DNA of 64,000 bases from Martinezella rhizogenes (GCA_013322215.1 JAAMEZ010000036.1:744001-808000), one strand, 5' to 3'; positions 35,449-45,253 are shown, numbered from the stretch's first letter. The notes: a model not told the origin generated them from the sequence alone. Translations and numbers: made by a program.

Positions 35449-36285
35449 TCAAGCAGATGGTCGGTCGAAGGTCCAGCGGCTGGCCATATAGCTACGCGGC
35501 GAGGTGCCGAGCATGCGGCGGAACATGGTGGTGAAGGCGGCCACGCTCTCATAGCCTGCTTCGAGCGCGACATTGGTGACGGGCTGGCCTTCGGCGAGCT
35601 GCGGCAGGCAGGCAAAGACGCTCGCCTGCTGCCGCCATGTCGTGAAGCTGATACCGGTTTCCTTGCGGAACTGCCTGGTGAAGGTGCGGCGGCTCACCGA
35701 AAGCTTCTCGGCCCAGTCGTCCAATCTCGCATTGGGCGATGGATTGGCGAGATAGTCGCGGCAGAGCGCGGTCAATCGCCGGTCTGAGGGGAAGGGGAGG
35801 CCGAGCGGACGTACCGGCAGGGTTGCTATCTCCTCGACGAGCAGAGACAGCACCAACTTGGCCTTGCGATGGCCGACAGGCGCTTCCCGCAGCCGAATGG
35901 CTTCCAGGAGCAGGCTGCGGGCGAGATCCGTGACTTCGACGACACGCGGCGCTTCATCTTTCGGCGGCTGGCCGCGCGGCGTTACGTAGACCGATTTCAT
36001 GCTGACATCGCTGAGGATTTCGATCGAGTGCTCCATTCCGACCGGGATGAAGAGAGCGTGGCCGGGCGGCACCATCCAGCGGCCGCGCGCCGTCATGATC
36101 AGCGCGACGCCAGAAAAGATGCAGAGCAATTGCGTGCGGCGGTGATGGTGCCAGGGAACGGTGTAGCCCTGTGGCGGCTCGGCACTGTGAACGAGCACAT
36201 CGGCAGGCGACTCCTCCATCCAGCGGATGTTACGAACATGGTCGTCGTCGAGAGTTGCCAGCAACTGTTTCGATAGCTTTTCCAT
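35449..36285 (-). CDS. AraC-family transcriptional regulator
   Basis: A 278-residue regulator with an N-terminal cupin sensor (YTVPWHHHRRTQLLCIFSG, PPGHALFIPVGMEHSIEILS) and a C-terminal double helix-turn-helix (LDDWAEKLSVSRRTFTRQFR and NVALEAGYESVAAFTTMFRR, ending MLGTSPRSY). This cupin-AraC layout is common for local regulators of MFS exporters. It is transcribed away from the MFS gene at 36406, so the 120-base spacer (36286-36405) probably carries its operator. Confidence 0.88.
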   Translation of the reverse strand: MEKLSKQLLATLDDDHVRNIRWMEESPADVLVHSAEPPQGYTVPWHHHRRTQLLCIFSGVALIMTARGRWMVPPGHALFIPVGMEHSIEILSDVSMKSVYVTPRGQPPKDEAPRVVEVTDLARSLLLEAIRLREAPVGHRKAKLVLSLLVEEIATLPVRPLGLPFPSDRRLTALCRDYLANPSPNARLDDWAEKLSVSRRTFTRQFRKETGISFTTWRQQASVFACLPQLAEGQPVTNVALEAGYESVAAFTTMFRRMLGTSPRSYMASRWTFDRPSA

Positions 36286-36405
36286 TTTGGCCCAATCGAG
36301 AAACTATTGGACCAAAACACGAAAGAAGGACACACGCAAGGCGTGTTAAAGGCGGATTAAGTCATAGGCTTGGCAAACCTGCCGGCACAGGAAGGATTCT
36401 CCGTC

Positions 36406-37602
36406 ATGGTCGCGGAAGTTTTGGGCACGCAGGCCCGGTATCAAAAGACGACGATGTCGATCGTTATGGCCGTCAGCACATGCCACCTGCTGAATGACAC
36501 GATGCAGTCGCTTTTGACATCGCTCTACCCGATGTTCAGAGAGAATTACGCGCTCGATTTCGTGCAGATCGGCCTGTTGACGATGATGTTTCAGATCACC
36601 GCATCGCTGCTGCAGCCGGTGGTCGGCATCGTCACCGACAAATGGCCGATGCCTTATTCGTTGCCGGTCGGTATGGTCAGCACCTTCCTGGGCTTGCTGC
36701 TGCTTGGTTACGCCGGCAGCTTTGGAATGCTGCTGGTGGCCGCAAGCCTGATCGGCTTCGGCTCAGCTGTCTTTCATCCGGAGGCATCGCGCGTTGCCCG
36801 TCTGGCGTCGGGCGGCCGCCACGGCCTGGCGCAATCGCTTTTCCAGCTCGGCGGCAATGCCGGTTCGGCGATCGGGCCGCTGATCGCTGCATTCTTTGTC
36901 CTGCAGCATGGCCAGAAGAGTGTGGCATGGCTTTCCGTGCTTGCCGTTATCGGCTTTATCGTTCTGAGCTGGGTCGGCACCTGGTTCATCAATCACCGAC
37001 GCCAGCAATCGGCGCGCCCCGCGCCGAGCCGTACCTTGCCGATCGCGCGCAACAAGGCGATGTGGGCGCTTGCGATCCTCATCCTGCTGACGGCGACGAA
37101 GAACGTCTACATGGCCAGTATTTCGAGCTATTTCACCTTCTACGTCATCGACAAGTTCCATCTCGATGTCCGTGACGCGCAGCTGATGCTGTTCCTCTTC
37201 CTCGGCTCTGTTGCCGTTGGAACGATCATGGGCGGTCCGGTGGGCGATCGTCTGGGTGCGCGCTTCGTGATCTGGTTCTCGATCCTCGGCGTCATCCCGT
37301 TTGCGCTGCTGATGCCCTATGCGGATCTGTTCTGGACCTGCGTGCTGACCGTCATCATCGGCCTCGTGCTGGCTTCGGCCTTCCCGGCGATCGTAGTCTT
37401 TGCGCAAGAGCTTATCCCCGGCCGCGTCGGGCTGATCGGTGGAATCTTCTTCGGCTTTGCCTTTGGTGCCGGTGGACTTGGCGCGGCCTGGCTCGGCGAT
37501 TTCGCCGATGTGCGCGGCATCTCCTTCGTCTACACGATCTGCTCGTATCTGCCGCTGCTGGGATTGTTCACGATCTTCCTGCCACGAATCCCGCGGCATT
37601 GA
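36406..37602 (+). CDS. MFS exporter, fosmidomycin-resistance type
   Basis: A 398-residue transporter with twelve predicted membrane helices. HLLNDTMQSLLTSLYPMFRE at about 27-46 and GFGSAVFHPEASRVARLASG at about 114-133 are strong marks of the Fsr (fosmidomycin resistance) family; the second repeat has MGGPVGDRLGARFVIWFS. It exports small toxic or signalling compounds; the natural substrate is unknown. ATG at 36406 with AGGAAGGA ten bases upstream is preferred to a TTG at 36370. A clear terminator follows its stop. Confidence 0.88.
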   Translation: MVAEVLGTQARYQKTTMSIVMAVSTCHLLNDTMQSLLTSLYPMFRENYALDFVQIGLLTMMFQITASLLQPVVGIVTDKWPMPYSLPVGMVSTFLGLLLLGYAGSFGMLLVAASLIGFGSAVFHPEASRVARLASGGRHGLAQSLFQLGGNAGSAIGPLIAAFFVLQHGQKSVAWLSVLAVIGFIVLSWVGTWFINHRRQQSARPAPSRTLPIARNKAMWALAILILLTATKNVYMASISSYFTFYVIDKFHLDVRDAQLMLFLFLGSVAVGTIMGGPVGDRLGARFVIWFSILGVIPFALLMPYADLFWTCVLTVIIGLVLASAFPAIVVFAQELIPGRVGLIGGIFFGFAFGAGGLGAAWLGDFADVRGISFVYTICSYLPLLGLFTIFLPRIPRH

Positions 37603-37609
37603 TCGAAAT

Positions 37610-37635
37610 CGGCGGGCAATCAGCCCGCCGTTTTT
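37610..37635 (+). terminator. Intrinsic terminator of the MFS gene
   Basis: CGGCGGGC (37610-37617) pairs with GCCCGCCG (37623-37630) across AATCA and is followed by TTTTT. It lies between the MFS gene and the convergent dadA. Confidence 0.88.
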
Positions 37636-37663
37636 CTTGAGCGCTTATGCGCAAGCCCGCCTG

Positions 37664-38914
37664 TCAGGCATAGCGGCTGATGGCGAGGTCGGTTGCGTCG
37701 ATATCAGGCTTACGGCCGCTGACGAGATCGCTGATGACGCGTGCCGAGCCGGAACTCATCGTCCATCCGAGCGTGCCGTGGCCGGTATTGAGGAACAATC
37801 CCTTGATCTTCGTCGGTCCGATGACCGGCGTGCCATCCGGTGTCATCGGCCGCAGTCCCGACCAGAAGGAAGCCTTGGCGACGTCGCCGCCGGGAAAGAG
37901 ATCGGTGACGGAATGCTCGAGCGTCTGGCGCCGGGCAAGGCCGAGATCATTGGTATAGCCGGAGATTTCAGCCATGCCGCCGACGCGGATGCGATCGCCA
38001 AGCCGGGTGATTGCGATCTTGTAGGTCTCGTCCATAACGGTCGATTCCGGCGCACGCGAGGCATCGGTGATCGGGATCGTCAGCGAGTAACCCTTGACCG
38101 GATAGACGGAAAGGCTGATGCCGAGCGGCTTCAGCAAAAGCGGCGAATAGCTGCCGAGCGCGACGACGATCGCATCGGCGTCCATGCGCCCACGGTCGGT
38201 CATGACGGCGCGCACCTGCCCGCCCTGAACGTCGAGCCCCTTGATCGTCGTGCCGTACTGGAACTGGACGCCAAGCTCGACTGCCTTTGCCGCAAGTGCA
38301 TTGGTGAATTTGAAGCAATCGCCGGTCTCGTCCTTCGGCGTCAGCAGCCCGCCGACGATCTTGCCGCGCACATGCTGAAGTGCCGGCTCGACACGAATGC
38401 AGCCTTCAGGATCGAGCACTTCATAGGGAATGCCGTCGGCCGCCAGGGCTTTGACGTCCTTGGCCGATGCATCGAGCTGCTGCTGCGTGCGGAAGAGCTG
38501 CAGCGTGCCCTGCATACGTTCGTCATAGGCGATGCCGGTCTCTTCGCGAACCTCAGCCAGCGAAATACGGCTGTAATCGGCAAGGCGCAGCATCCGGCTC
38601 TTGTTGATCGCATAGCGCTCCGAGGTGCAGTTCGACAGCATCTTGACGAGCCATGACAGCATGGCGCTATCGACCTTCGGACGCAGGATCAGCGGTGCGT
38701 GGTGCATGAACAGCCATTTGATCGCCTTCATCGGAATACCGGGCGCGGCCCAGGGCGAGCAATAGCCGAAGGAGACTTCACCGGCATTGGCAAAGCTCGT
38801 TTCCAGCGCCGGCCCCTGCTGCCGGTCGATGACCGTGACTTCGTGGCCCGCCTTGGCGAGCTGATAGGCTGACGTCACGCCGATGATGCCGGCACCCAGA
38901 ACGACGACTTTCAT
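37664..38914 (-). CDS. dadA: D-amino acid dehydrogenase DadA
   Basis: A 416-residue FAD-dependent membrane-associated dehydrogenase that oxidises D-alanine to pyruvate and ammonia. The N-terminal Rossmann motif VVVLGAGIIGVTSAYQLAKA and the DadA-specific SFANAGEVSFGYCSPWAAPG are present; later parts include AIVVALGSYSPLL and LFLNTGHGTLGWTMSSGS. It lies 30 bases after the alanine racemase gene on the same strand, forming the usual L-Ala to D-Ala to pyruvate unit. Confidence 0.93.
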   Translation of the reverse strand: MKVVVLGAGIIGVTSAYQLAKAGHEVTVIDRQQGPALETSFANAGEVSFGYCSPWAAPGIPMKAIKWLFMHHAPLILRPKVDSAMLSWLVKMLSNCTSERYAINKSRMLRLADYSRISLAEVREETGIAYDERMQGTLQLFRTQQQLDASAKDVKALAADGIPYEVLDPEGCIRVEPALQHVRGKIVGGLLTPKDETGDCFKFTNALAAKAVELGVQFQYGTTIKGLDVQGGQVRAVMTDRGRMDADAIVVALGSYSPLLLKPLGISLSVYPVKGYSLTIPITDASRAPESTVMDETYKIAITRLGDRIRVGGMAEISGYTNDLGLARRQTLEHSVTDLFPGGDVAKASFWSGLRPMTPDGTPVIGPTKIKGLFLNTGHGTLGWTMSSGSARVISDLVSGRKPDIDATDLAISRYA

Positions 38915-38944
38915 GATGTCCTCAGAGAATTGAACTTTGGAGGG

Positions 38945-40078
38945 TCAGCGATATTGACGTTGGAAGCGGTGGCCGAGACTGGTCAGGATTTCATAGGAAA
39001 TCAAGCCGGCATCTCGCGCAAGATCATCCAGGGTCTGATGATCTCCGAGAACTTCCACCATGCTTCCGAAGGAGAGAGTGCCTTCGGGTAAAGCGCTGAT
39101 ATCGATTGTTGTGCTGTCCATCGACACGCGGCCGACGATCGGCAGGCGCACGCCGCTATAGTAGACCGCGCCGCGATCGCTGAGGCTGCGTGGAAGGCCG
39201 TCGGCATAGCCGGCGGCGATCGTCGCGAGCCGGGTCTGGCCCTTCGTCACATGTCCGCCGCCATAGCCGACGCGGGCACCTTCCGGAACGGTTCGGGTCT
39301 GCACCACGGCGGAATCAAGCCTGACGACGGCTTCCATGGGGTTGGCAACGCCGCTCGTGGGAGCGCCGCCGTAAAGAGCGATCCCTGGCCGCGCCAGCAC
39401 ACCATGGAAATCTCCGCCGAGGAAGATGCCGCCGGAATTTGCGAATGAAACATCGTACTGCGGAAATTCCGCTGCGACGCGGCGCATTTCGGCAAGCTGG
39501 TCGGCATTTTGTCCGCTGCCGCCTTCGTCTGCGGAGGCGAGGTGGCTCATGATGAAGAGAATGTCGAGGTCGTCCGATGCCTGCAGATGAGCAGCGACGG
39601 CGCTTCTGTCTTCCGGCGGGACACCCAGTCGTGACATGCCGGTATCGAATTGCAGAACCGCAGGCAGCCTGCGCTGAAGAGACCGCGCCGTCTCCGACCA
39701 TTGCTGCAGCTGATCGAGCGAATTGATGACAGGCACGATGCCGCCGTCGGCGCAGGTGGCCTCATTGCCGGGCAGCAGGCCGTTCAGCACGAAGATCGTT
39801 GCGTCGCCGGGCAATTGCGGACGCAACCGCAGCGCCTCGATGAAGTGGGCGACGAAGAAGTGCCGGCAACCGCGCGCATAGAGCGCTTTCGATACTTGGC
39901 TGGCGCCAAGCCCATAGGAATCTGCCTTGACGACGGCGGCCGTCTTCGCCGGCGCGACGATGGCGGATAGCTTCTCGTAATTCCGGCACAGCGCAGCCAG
40001 ATCGATCGTCAGATAACCACATGCTCCGCTGTCGACCGCCAATTTCAGCGCTCGGGAATCTACTATGCCGCCGTCCAT
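38945..40078 (-). CDS. Alanine racemase (catabolic, DadX/Alr)
   Basis: A 377-residue PLP enzyme. The cofactor lysine is Lys51 in TAAVVKADSYGLGA. LQFDTGMSRLGVPPEDR, ISFANSGGIFLG-like VSFANSGGIFLGG, ARPGIALYGG, the catalytic tyrosine region ARVGYGGGHVTKG and the late VGRVSMDSTTIDIS follow the family pattern. Given dadA downstream and an Lrp-type gene divergent from it, a catabolic racemase (dadX role) is likely, although it could also serve peptidoglycan synthesis if it is the only copy. Confidence 0.92.
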   Translation of the reverse strand: MDGGIVDSRALKLAVDSGACGYLTIDLAALCRNYEKLSAIVAPAKTAAVVKADSYGLGASQVSKALYARGCRHFFVAHFIEALRLRPQLPGDATIFVLNGLLPGNEATCADGGIVPVINSLDQLQQWSETARSLQRRLPAVLQFDTGMSRLGVPPEDRSAVAAHLQASDDLDILFIMSHLASADEGGSGQNADQLAEMRRVAAEFPQYDVSFANSGGIFLGGDFHGVLARPGIALYGGAPTSGVANPMEAVVRLDSAVVQTRTVPEGARVGYGGGHVTKGQTRLATIAAGYADGLPRSLSDRGAVYYSGVRLPIVGRVSMDSTTIDISALPEGTLSFGSMVEVLGDHQTLDDLARDAGLISYEILTSLGHRFQRQYR

Positions 40079-40088
40079 GTCCGCCCTC

Positions 40089-40199
40089 GTCTTTCAAAAC
40101 AAGAGTATTGAAAGGATCGTGAAATTGTTCGCCAAACAGTGATTGATTATTGTGTAATTGCATTGATATTGAAACGATCTGCGAATTTTTGAAAGAATC
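40089..40199. promoter_or_regulatory. Repeated TTGAAAG-type motifs between alanine racemase and Lrp genes
   Basis: TATTGAAAGGATC (40106-40118) recurs with one change as TATTGAAACGATC at 40167-40179 and more weakly as TTTTGAAAGAATC at 40187-40199. The reverse strand has TTTTGAAAGAC at 40090-40100. Start-to-start distances of 61 and 20 bases are close to whole helical turns. The region is AT-rich and lies between the divergent starts, so these are candidate binding sites for the Lrp-type regulator. Confidence 0.5.
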
Positions 40200-40202
40200 C
40201 AC

Positions 40203-40667
40203 ATGGCCGCTCTCGATGCGATCGATCGCAATATCCTCCGCCTGCTTCGCCTCGACGCCCGCGTCAGTAATGCCAGGCTGGCAAGCGAGGTGGGGCTGTC
40301 GCCATCGGCCTGCCTGCGGCGGATCAAATTGATGGAGCAGGCGGGCGTGATCCGGGGCTATACGGCACTGGTGGACACCTCCCAGGCGGAGGCATCGATC
40401 GCCGTCATCATCAACATCACGCTCGAGCGGCAGACGGAGGAACACCTCGATCGCTTCGAGGCGGCGGTACGCAAGCACCCCGAGATCAAGGAATGTTTTC
40501 TGATGACGGGCGGCTCCGACTATTTGCTGCGCGTCGAGGTCGCCAATCCCGGCGATTTCGAGCGCATCCATAAGGATATTCTGTCGACCATGCCGGGAGT
40601 GCTGCGGATCCATTCGAGTTTCTCGATCCGCAATGTGCTGGCGACGCGGCCAAAGGGGCTGCGTTGA
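40203..40667 (+). CDS. Lrp/AsnC-family regulator of alanine catabolism (DadR-like)
   Basis: A 154-residue regulator: LDAIDRNILRLLRLDARVSN and ASEVGLSPSACLRRIKLMEQ form the AsnC-type helix-turn-helix, and the C-terminal RAM/ACT-like domain has VAIIVNITLERQ-type strands and FLMTGGSDYLLRVEV, the usual effector pocket region. It is divergent from the alanine racemase and dadA, which is the standard place for DadR, an alanine-responsive activator. Confidence 0.9.
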   Translation: MAALDAIDRNILRLLRLDARVSNARLASEVGLSPSACLRRIKLMEQAGVIRGYTALVDTSQAEASIAVIINITLERQTEEHLDRFEAAVRKHPEIKECFLMTGGSDYLLRVEVANPGDFERIHKDILSTMPGVLRIHSSFSIRNVLATRPKGLR

Positions 40668-40701
40668 ATAGGCCGATATTGCTTCGGTACAGGGCGCAGC
40701 G

Positions 40702-42531
40702 TTACTCTTCTGCCGTATTGTGGCTTTGATCCCAGCCGATGCCCGCCGCGGCATCCACCTCGCAGATCAAGCCGCTTGGCTCGTAACGGACTTGGACCTT
40801 GCCGCTCAATTCCGCCGCCAGCAGGCTTTCGATCAAGCGGGAGCCGAAGCCCTTGCGGGTTGGGGCTTTGACGGCCGGCCCTCCCGATTCCTGCCAGCGC
40901 AGCTTGAGCCGGTCGGTCTCGCCCGTTTCCACGGACCAGGTGATCGCAACGCGGCCCTCCGCGATTGAAAGCGCGCCGTATTTGGCGGCATTCGTCGCCA
41001 GTTCATGCAATGCAAGCGATATGGAAACGACGGCTCTCGGCGCGAGCTTGATCGCCGGCCCGGAAATTTCGAACCTGTCCTTCGGATAGGGTGAAAGTGC
41101 CTGGGCAATAACGGCGGTCAATTCCGCCTGCTCCCATTGGCCGTGGATCAACAGATCGTGGGCGCGCGCCATGGAGGAGAGCCGTGCCTCGAATGTCTCG
41201 ACGGATGCCTTGTCCACGTCGTCTCGCCCGAGGGTCTGACGCGCGATGGCCATGACGGTCGCGAGCACATTCTTGACGCGATGATTGAGCTCACCCACCA
41301 GCACGGTCTGCAGGCGCTCCGCTTCCTTCTTGGCGCTGATGTCATGGGCGATTTTCGACGCCCCAATGATGCGGCCATACGCGTCGTAGATCGGAGAAAC
41401 GCTGAGCAGCACATCGACAAGCTCGCCATTCTTTCGGCTGCGCTTGGTTTCGTAAGGTTCGACCTTCTGACCGGCGCGGATCTGGGCGAGGATCGCCGGT
41501 TCCTCTTCGCTGCGATCGTCCGGAACGAGCATCATGACCGAGTGGCCGATGGCCTCTTCGGCCGAATGGCCATAAAGCCTTTCGGCGCCGTTGTTCCAGC
41601 TGGTGATCACCATTTTGAGGTCGGTGCTGAGGATGGCATCGTCCGACGAGGCAATGATGGCCGCCAGCCGCCGCTCCACCTCCTGTACGCGTTTGCGTTC
41701 GCTGATATCGGTTATGACGCCGGCGACCCGCTCGATCCGTCCCGAACTGTCCCGCAGGCCGGAGACGGAGTTTGCCACCCAGACGAGGCTGCCATCTTTG
41801 CGGACATAGCGCTTTTCGATCTCGAAGCTTTCGCCTGTTGCCATCATCGTTTCGAACATGCGGTTGTTCTCGCGCAGATCGTCCGAATAGGTGATGTCAT
41901 GCATCCGCATGCCGAGAAGCTCGGTCTCGGAATAGCCGACGATCTCGCAGAAGCGCTCGTTTACCAGAACGAAGCGGCCGTCCAGCTCGCATTGAGCAAT
42001 CCCCGTTGCCGATTGCGAGATGACGGCGCGAAACCGCTCCTCGCTTTCGCGCAAGGCCCGCTCGGACCGGACACGTTCCGTCGTCTCGCTGACAATGCAG
42101 AAGACGCCCAGCGCCTTGCCGTCGGCGTCGCGAACGGGCGAATAGGAAATGTCGAAGTAAACCGTTTCGGGGTAGCCGTAGCGCTCGATGTAGAAGGGGC
42201 GATCCTTGGCGACGACCGTCTGGCCGTCGTAAAGGACGGAGCGCAGAAGCGGCTCGAGGTCGCCCCAGAGTTCGGCCCAGTTTTCCTTTGCGGGATGCCC
42301 CAAGGCCTGCGGATGCTTGTCGCCGATCGTCGGTGCATAGGCGTCGTTGTAGAGAGCGACAAAATCCTCGCCCCAGAACAGGACGATCTGGGCTTGCGCA
42401 GAGAGCATGATATCGACGGCAACGGTCAGGCATGGGGGCCATGCCGATTTCGGGCCAAGACTGGTCGCCGCCCAGTCGAAGCCAGAGATAAGCGCTGCCA
42501 TCTCGTTGGTGTGACTTGCCAGTTCGGGCAC
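40702..42531 (-). CDS. PAS-domain sensor histidine kinase, HWE/HisKA_2 type
   Basis: A soluble kinase of about 609 residues. An N-terminal segment with FDWAATSLGPKSAWPPCL is followed by a PAS-like region, then two PAS/PAC modules (AVISQSATGIAQCELDGRFV, ending ISERKR; AAIIASSDDAILSTDLKMVI, ending DISAKKEAERL). The kinase core has the histidine box GELNHRVKNVLATVMAIARQ and ALHELATNAAKYGALS. This HWE-like family usually controls general stress or light responses in alphaproteobacteria. It has no membrane segment. The start is uncertain: GTG 42531 and ATG 42501 both fit; neither has a strong ribosome binding site. No partner response regulator is adjacent. Confidence 0.85.
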   Translation of the reverse strand: MPELASHTNEMAALISGFDWAATSLGPKSAWPPCLTVAVDIMLSAQAQIVLFWGEDFVALYNDAYAPTIGDKHPQALGHPAKENWAELWGDLEPLLRSVLYDGQTVVAKDRPFYIERYGYPETVYFDISYSPVRDADGKALGVFCIVSETTERVRSERALRESEERFRAVISQSATGIAQCELDGRFVLVNERFCEIVGYSETELLGMRMHDITYSDDLRENNRMFETMMATGESFEIEKRYVRKDGSLVWVANSVSGLRDSSGRIERVAGVITDISERKRVQEVERRLAAIIASSDDAILSTDLKMVITSWNNGAERLYGHSAEEAIGHSVMMLVPDDRSEEEPAILAQIRAGQKVEPYETKRSRKNGELVDVLLSVSPIYDAYGRIIGASKIAHDISAKKEAERLQTVLVGELNHRVKNVLATVMAIARQTLGRDDVDKASVETFEARLSSMARAHDLLIHGQWEQAELTAVIAQALSPYPKDRFEISGPAIKLAPRAVVSISLALHELATNAAKYGALSIAEGRVAITWSVETGETDRLKLRWQESGGPAVKAPTRKGFGSRLIESLLAAELSGKVQVRYEPSGLICEVDAAAGIGWDQSHNTAEE

Positions 42532-42778
42532 GATATTCAGGATGCATCCTCTCTTGAGCGGCCGCAACCTGCAAGGATTGCCCCGTTCCGCCCATGCTTA
42601 CGAGGATTCATAGCATATTCCCCGGCGTAAAGTGCAGAGAGAAAATCCGCCGATTCCAATGTATTTTAAATAACATAAGCAGCTTCTACCATGAATATTT
42701 CGGCTTGTTGAATGCGGTCGCCTATAACAGGCCTTCGCTACGGGCGCGCTTCTATCTGACGCGGGTTTCTAAAGAGCA

Positions 42779-43663
42779 TCAGGTGTCCGGCCTTGCATGC
42801 ATTTCGGCCGTCAGCCATCTTTCGAGCGCCAGCGCATCCGGTCTTCCGGCAATATGCGGCGCGATCCAGAGCACCATGCGGCGCGGGCCTGGCAGGAAGC
42901 CGAAAGGTGCCACCAGCCGTCCGGAGGCGAGCTGGTCGAGCACCAGCATCTGCGGCACCACCGCCATGCCAAGGCCGCAGGCGGCTGCCTGGATCAGCAG
43001 ATAGAAGTGGTCGAAGGCTGCCTGTGGCGTCAGATGCAGATCCGCCTGCCCGGCAATGGCCTGCCAGTCGCTCCAGGCTTGCGGTCGTGTCTGCGTCGAG
43101 AGGATCGCTGCATGTTCCATATCATCGGGACGCAAGATGCCGGAGCGGCTCAGATATTCTGGCGAACAGACAGGACCGATGGCCTCGCCGCCGAGCTCCC
43201 GGATGATCGCATCCTTCGGCGGATCGATGACGCTGGAGCGGATGGCGAGGCTGATCTTGTCGCGGACGAAGTCGACCTGGTCGTAGTTCATGTTGAACTG
43301 AAGGGCGATATGCGGATGGCGCTCGTGGAACTGGCCGATGCGCGGAATGATCCAGCCCATCATGATCGAGGAGGAACAGGAGAGCGTCAGCGGGCTTGGG
43401 CGGACCCGCTCGACGCTTGCCTGCATCAGGCCGAAGGCGCTCGCCAGCCCCTCGGCCAGCCGCAATCCCTCCGGCGTTGGCTCGGTCGAACGCGCCCGGC
43501 GGGTCACGAGGATGACGCCGAGCGTCTCTTCGAGGCCACGAATATGTCGGCTGATCGCGCCATGTGTGACGCAGAGCTCGTCGGCGGCCAATGTCATCGA
43601 CCTGTGCCTGGCGGTCGCTTCGAATGCCTTGAGGGCATTCAATGATGGGAGAGGGCCGCTCAT
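42779..43663 (-). CDS. LysR-family transcriptional regulator (GcvA-like)
   Basis: A 294-residue regulator: SLNALKAFEATARHRSMTLA and DELCVTHGAISRHIRGLEET are the LysR helix-turn-helix; the effector domain includes LTLSCSSSIMMGWIIPRIGQ and ACGLGMAVVPQMLVLDQLAS. The N-terminal pattern is that of the GcvA/AmpR branch. It is divergent from the MFS carrier at 43883, which is its likely target. Confidence 0.9.
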   Translation of the reverse strand: MSGPLPSLNALKAFEATARHRSMTLAADELCVTHGAISRHIRGLEETLGVILVTRRARSTEPTPEGLRLAEGLASAFGLMQASVERVRPSPLTLSCSSSIMMGWIIPRIGQFHERHPHIALQFNMNYDQVDFVRDKISLAIRSSVIDPPKDAIIRELGGEAIGPVCSPEYLSRSGILRPDDMEHAAILSTQTRPQAWSDWQAIAGQADLHLTPQAAFDHFYLLIQAAACGLGMAVVPQMLVLDQLASGRLVAPFGFLPGPRRMVLWIAPHIAGRPDALALERWLTAEMHARPDT

Positions 43664-43882
43664 TTTTTCGATTCCGCTGCGTCGTGATGTGATTTTTCCT
43701 CACATGAAGGAGAGATTAAATCGTTTGCCTGCAACTTGTCCATCCCGTTAGAGATCAAGGTCATTCGAAGGCGCATGCGGCCGAAGGCAGGAGTTGGAAG
43801 GGAAGTCGGAGTTTCCGTTCTGTCAGCGACGCAAGCGGATCGCTGCGTCGTCAAGATTTCAGCACGGGGGGAGGGATTTTCA

Positions 43883-45223
43883 TTGCAGCCCGGTAATCAG
43901 GAAATGTCACAGGTCGAGCGCTCGGCCATATCAAAGGTGTCGAAGCGGCTGGTGCCGTTCATCGCCTTGATGTTCTTCATCAACTTCCTTGACCGCACGG
44001 CGATTTCCTTCGCCGGGCCGAACGGCATGACGACGGATCTGGCGCTGACGGCGGCGCAGTTCGGTTTTGCTGCCGGCATCTTCTTCTTCGGTTACATCGT
44101 TCTCGAAATCCCGAGCAATCTTGCGCTCCATAAATACGGTGCGCGCCGCTGGCTTGCCCGCATCATGGTGAGCTGGGGCATCGTTGCGCTGCTCTTCACC
44201 TGGGTATCGAGCGCGACAGAGCTCTATGTGCTGCGCTTCCTGCTCGGGGTTGCCGAAGCCGGCTTCTTTCCAGGCGCGATCCTGTTCCTGAGCATGTGGG
44301 TGCCGGCCAAGCATCGCAGCAAGATCCTGGCACTGTTCTATCTTGCCCAGCCGCTGACAACCGTCGTCGGCGCGCCTTTCGCGGCGATGCTGATCCAGAT
44401 GCACGGTCTCTTCGGCCTGGAAGGCTGGCGTGTCATGTTCTTCGGCGTTGCCATTCCGGCCGTCATCGTCGGCATCATCACCTGGTTCTACCTTGCTGAT
44501 CGGCCTAATGACGCGAAATGGCTGACGCAGGCCGAGAAGGATTGGCTGAACCGGGAGCTTGCCGGCGAGGAAAAGGCAAAGGCGGCCGCCCATGGCAAGA
44601 TGACCGGTCTCGCCTTGACCGATGGCCGGGTGTGGCTGCTGTCGATCATCTATTTCGGCCTGATCTACGGCCTCTATGCGCTGGCCTTTTTCCTGCCGAC
44701 GATCATTGCCGGCTTCGAAACGAAATTCGGCACCAAGTTCGATGTCTTTGACAAGGGGCTGATCACGGCCATTCCCTATCTGCCGGCGGCATTTGCCCTG
44801 TTCTTCTGGAGCCGCGATGCGTCCAGGCGCGGTGTTCGGCCATGGCACATCGGCATTCCGGCCCTGGTTGGCGCCTTCAGCATTCCAGCCGCGCTCTATA
44901 TGGGCTCGCCTGAAGCGACGATCGTCATGATCACATTGACGGCCTGCGCGATCTTTTCCGCCCTGCCGAATTTCTGGGCCATTCCGTCGCGATTTCTGAC
45001 CGGGCCGGCGGCTGCGGCCGGTATCGCCCTGATCAACACGATCGGCAACATTGCCGGCTTTGCCGCACCCTATGTGACCGGCGTCGTCAAGGATGCGACG
45101 GGTCTTTATGAATTGCCGATGTTCATCGTCGGAGCGCTGATGCTGCTATCGGCGCTGCTGGCCTTCTCGTTGAACGGCAGAGTGAATGAGCCGGGGCTTG
45201 TGGCATCGGCAAACAAGGGCTGA
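43883..45223 (+). CDS. MFS transporter, anion:cation symporter (ACS) type
   Basis: A 446-residue carrier with twelve helices. LMFFINFLDRTAISFAGPNG in helix 1 and RFLLGVAEAGFFPGAILFLS in helix 4 are typical of ACS-family organic-anion symporters (tartrate, phthalate, glucarate carriers); the central loop holds DRPNDAKWLTQAEKDWL. The TTG at 43883 has GGGGAGGGA seven bases upstream and is preferred; ATG 43904 has AGGA almost touching it. Substrate unknown. A perfect hairpin follows the gene. Confidence 0.87.
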   Translation: MQPGNQEMSQVERSAISKVSKRLVPFIALMFFINFLDRTAISFAGPNGMTTDLALTAAQFGFAAGIFFFGYIVLEIPSNLALHKYGARRWLARIMVSWGIVALLFTWVSSATELYVLRFLLGVAEAGFFPGAILFLSMWVPAKHRSKILALFYLAQPLTTVVGAPFAAMLIQMHGLFGLEGWRVMFFGVAIPAVIVGIITWFYLADRPNDAKWLTQAEKDWLNRELAGEEKAKAAAHGKMTGLALTDGRVWLLSIIYFGLIYGLYALAFFLPTIIAGFETKFGTKFDVFDKGLITAIPYLPAAFALFFWSRDASRRGVRPWHIGIPALVGAFSIPAALYMGSPEATIVMITLTACAIFSALPNFWAIPSRFLTGPAAAAGIALINTIGNIAGFAAPYVTGVVKDATGLYELPMFIVGALMLLSALLAFSLNGRVNEPGLVASANKG

Positions 45224-45253
45224 TGCTGTCCAAAGCAGAGACGAGTGAAATTC

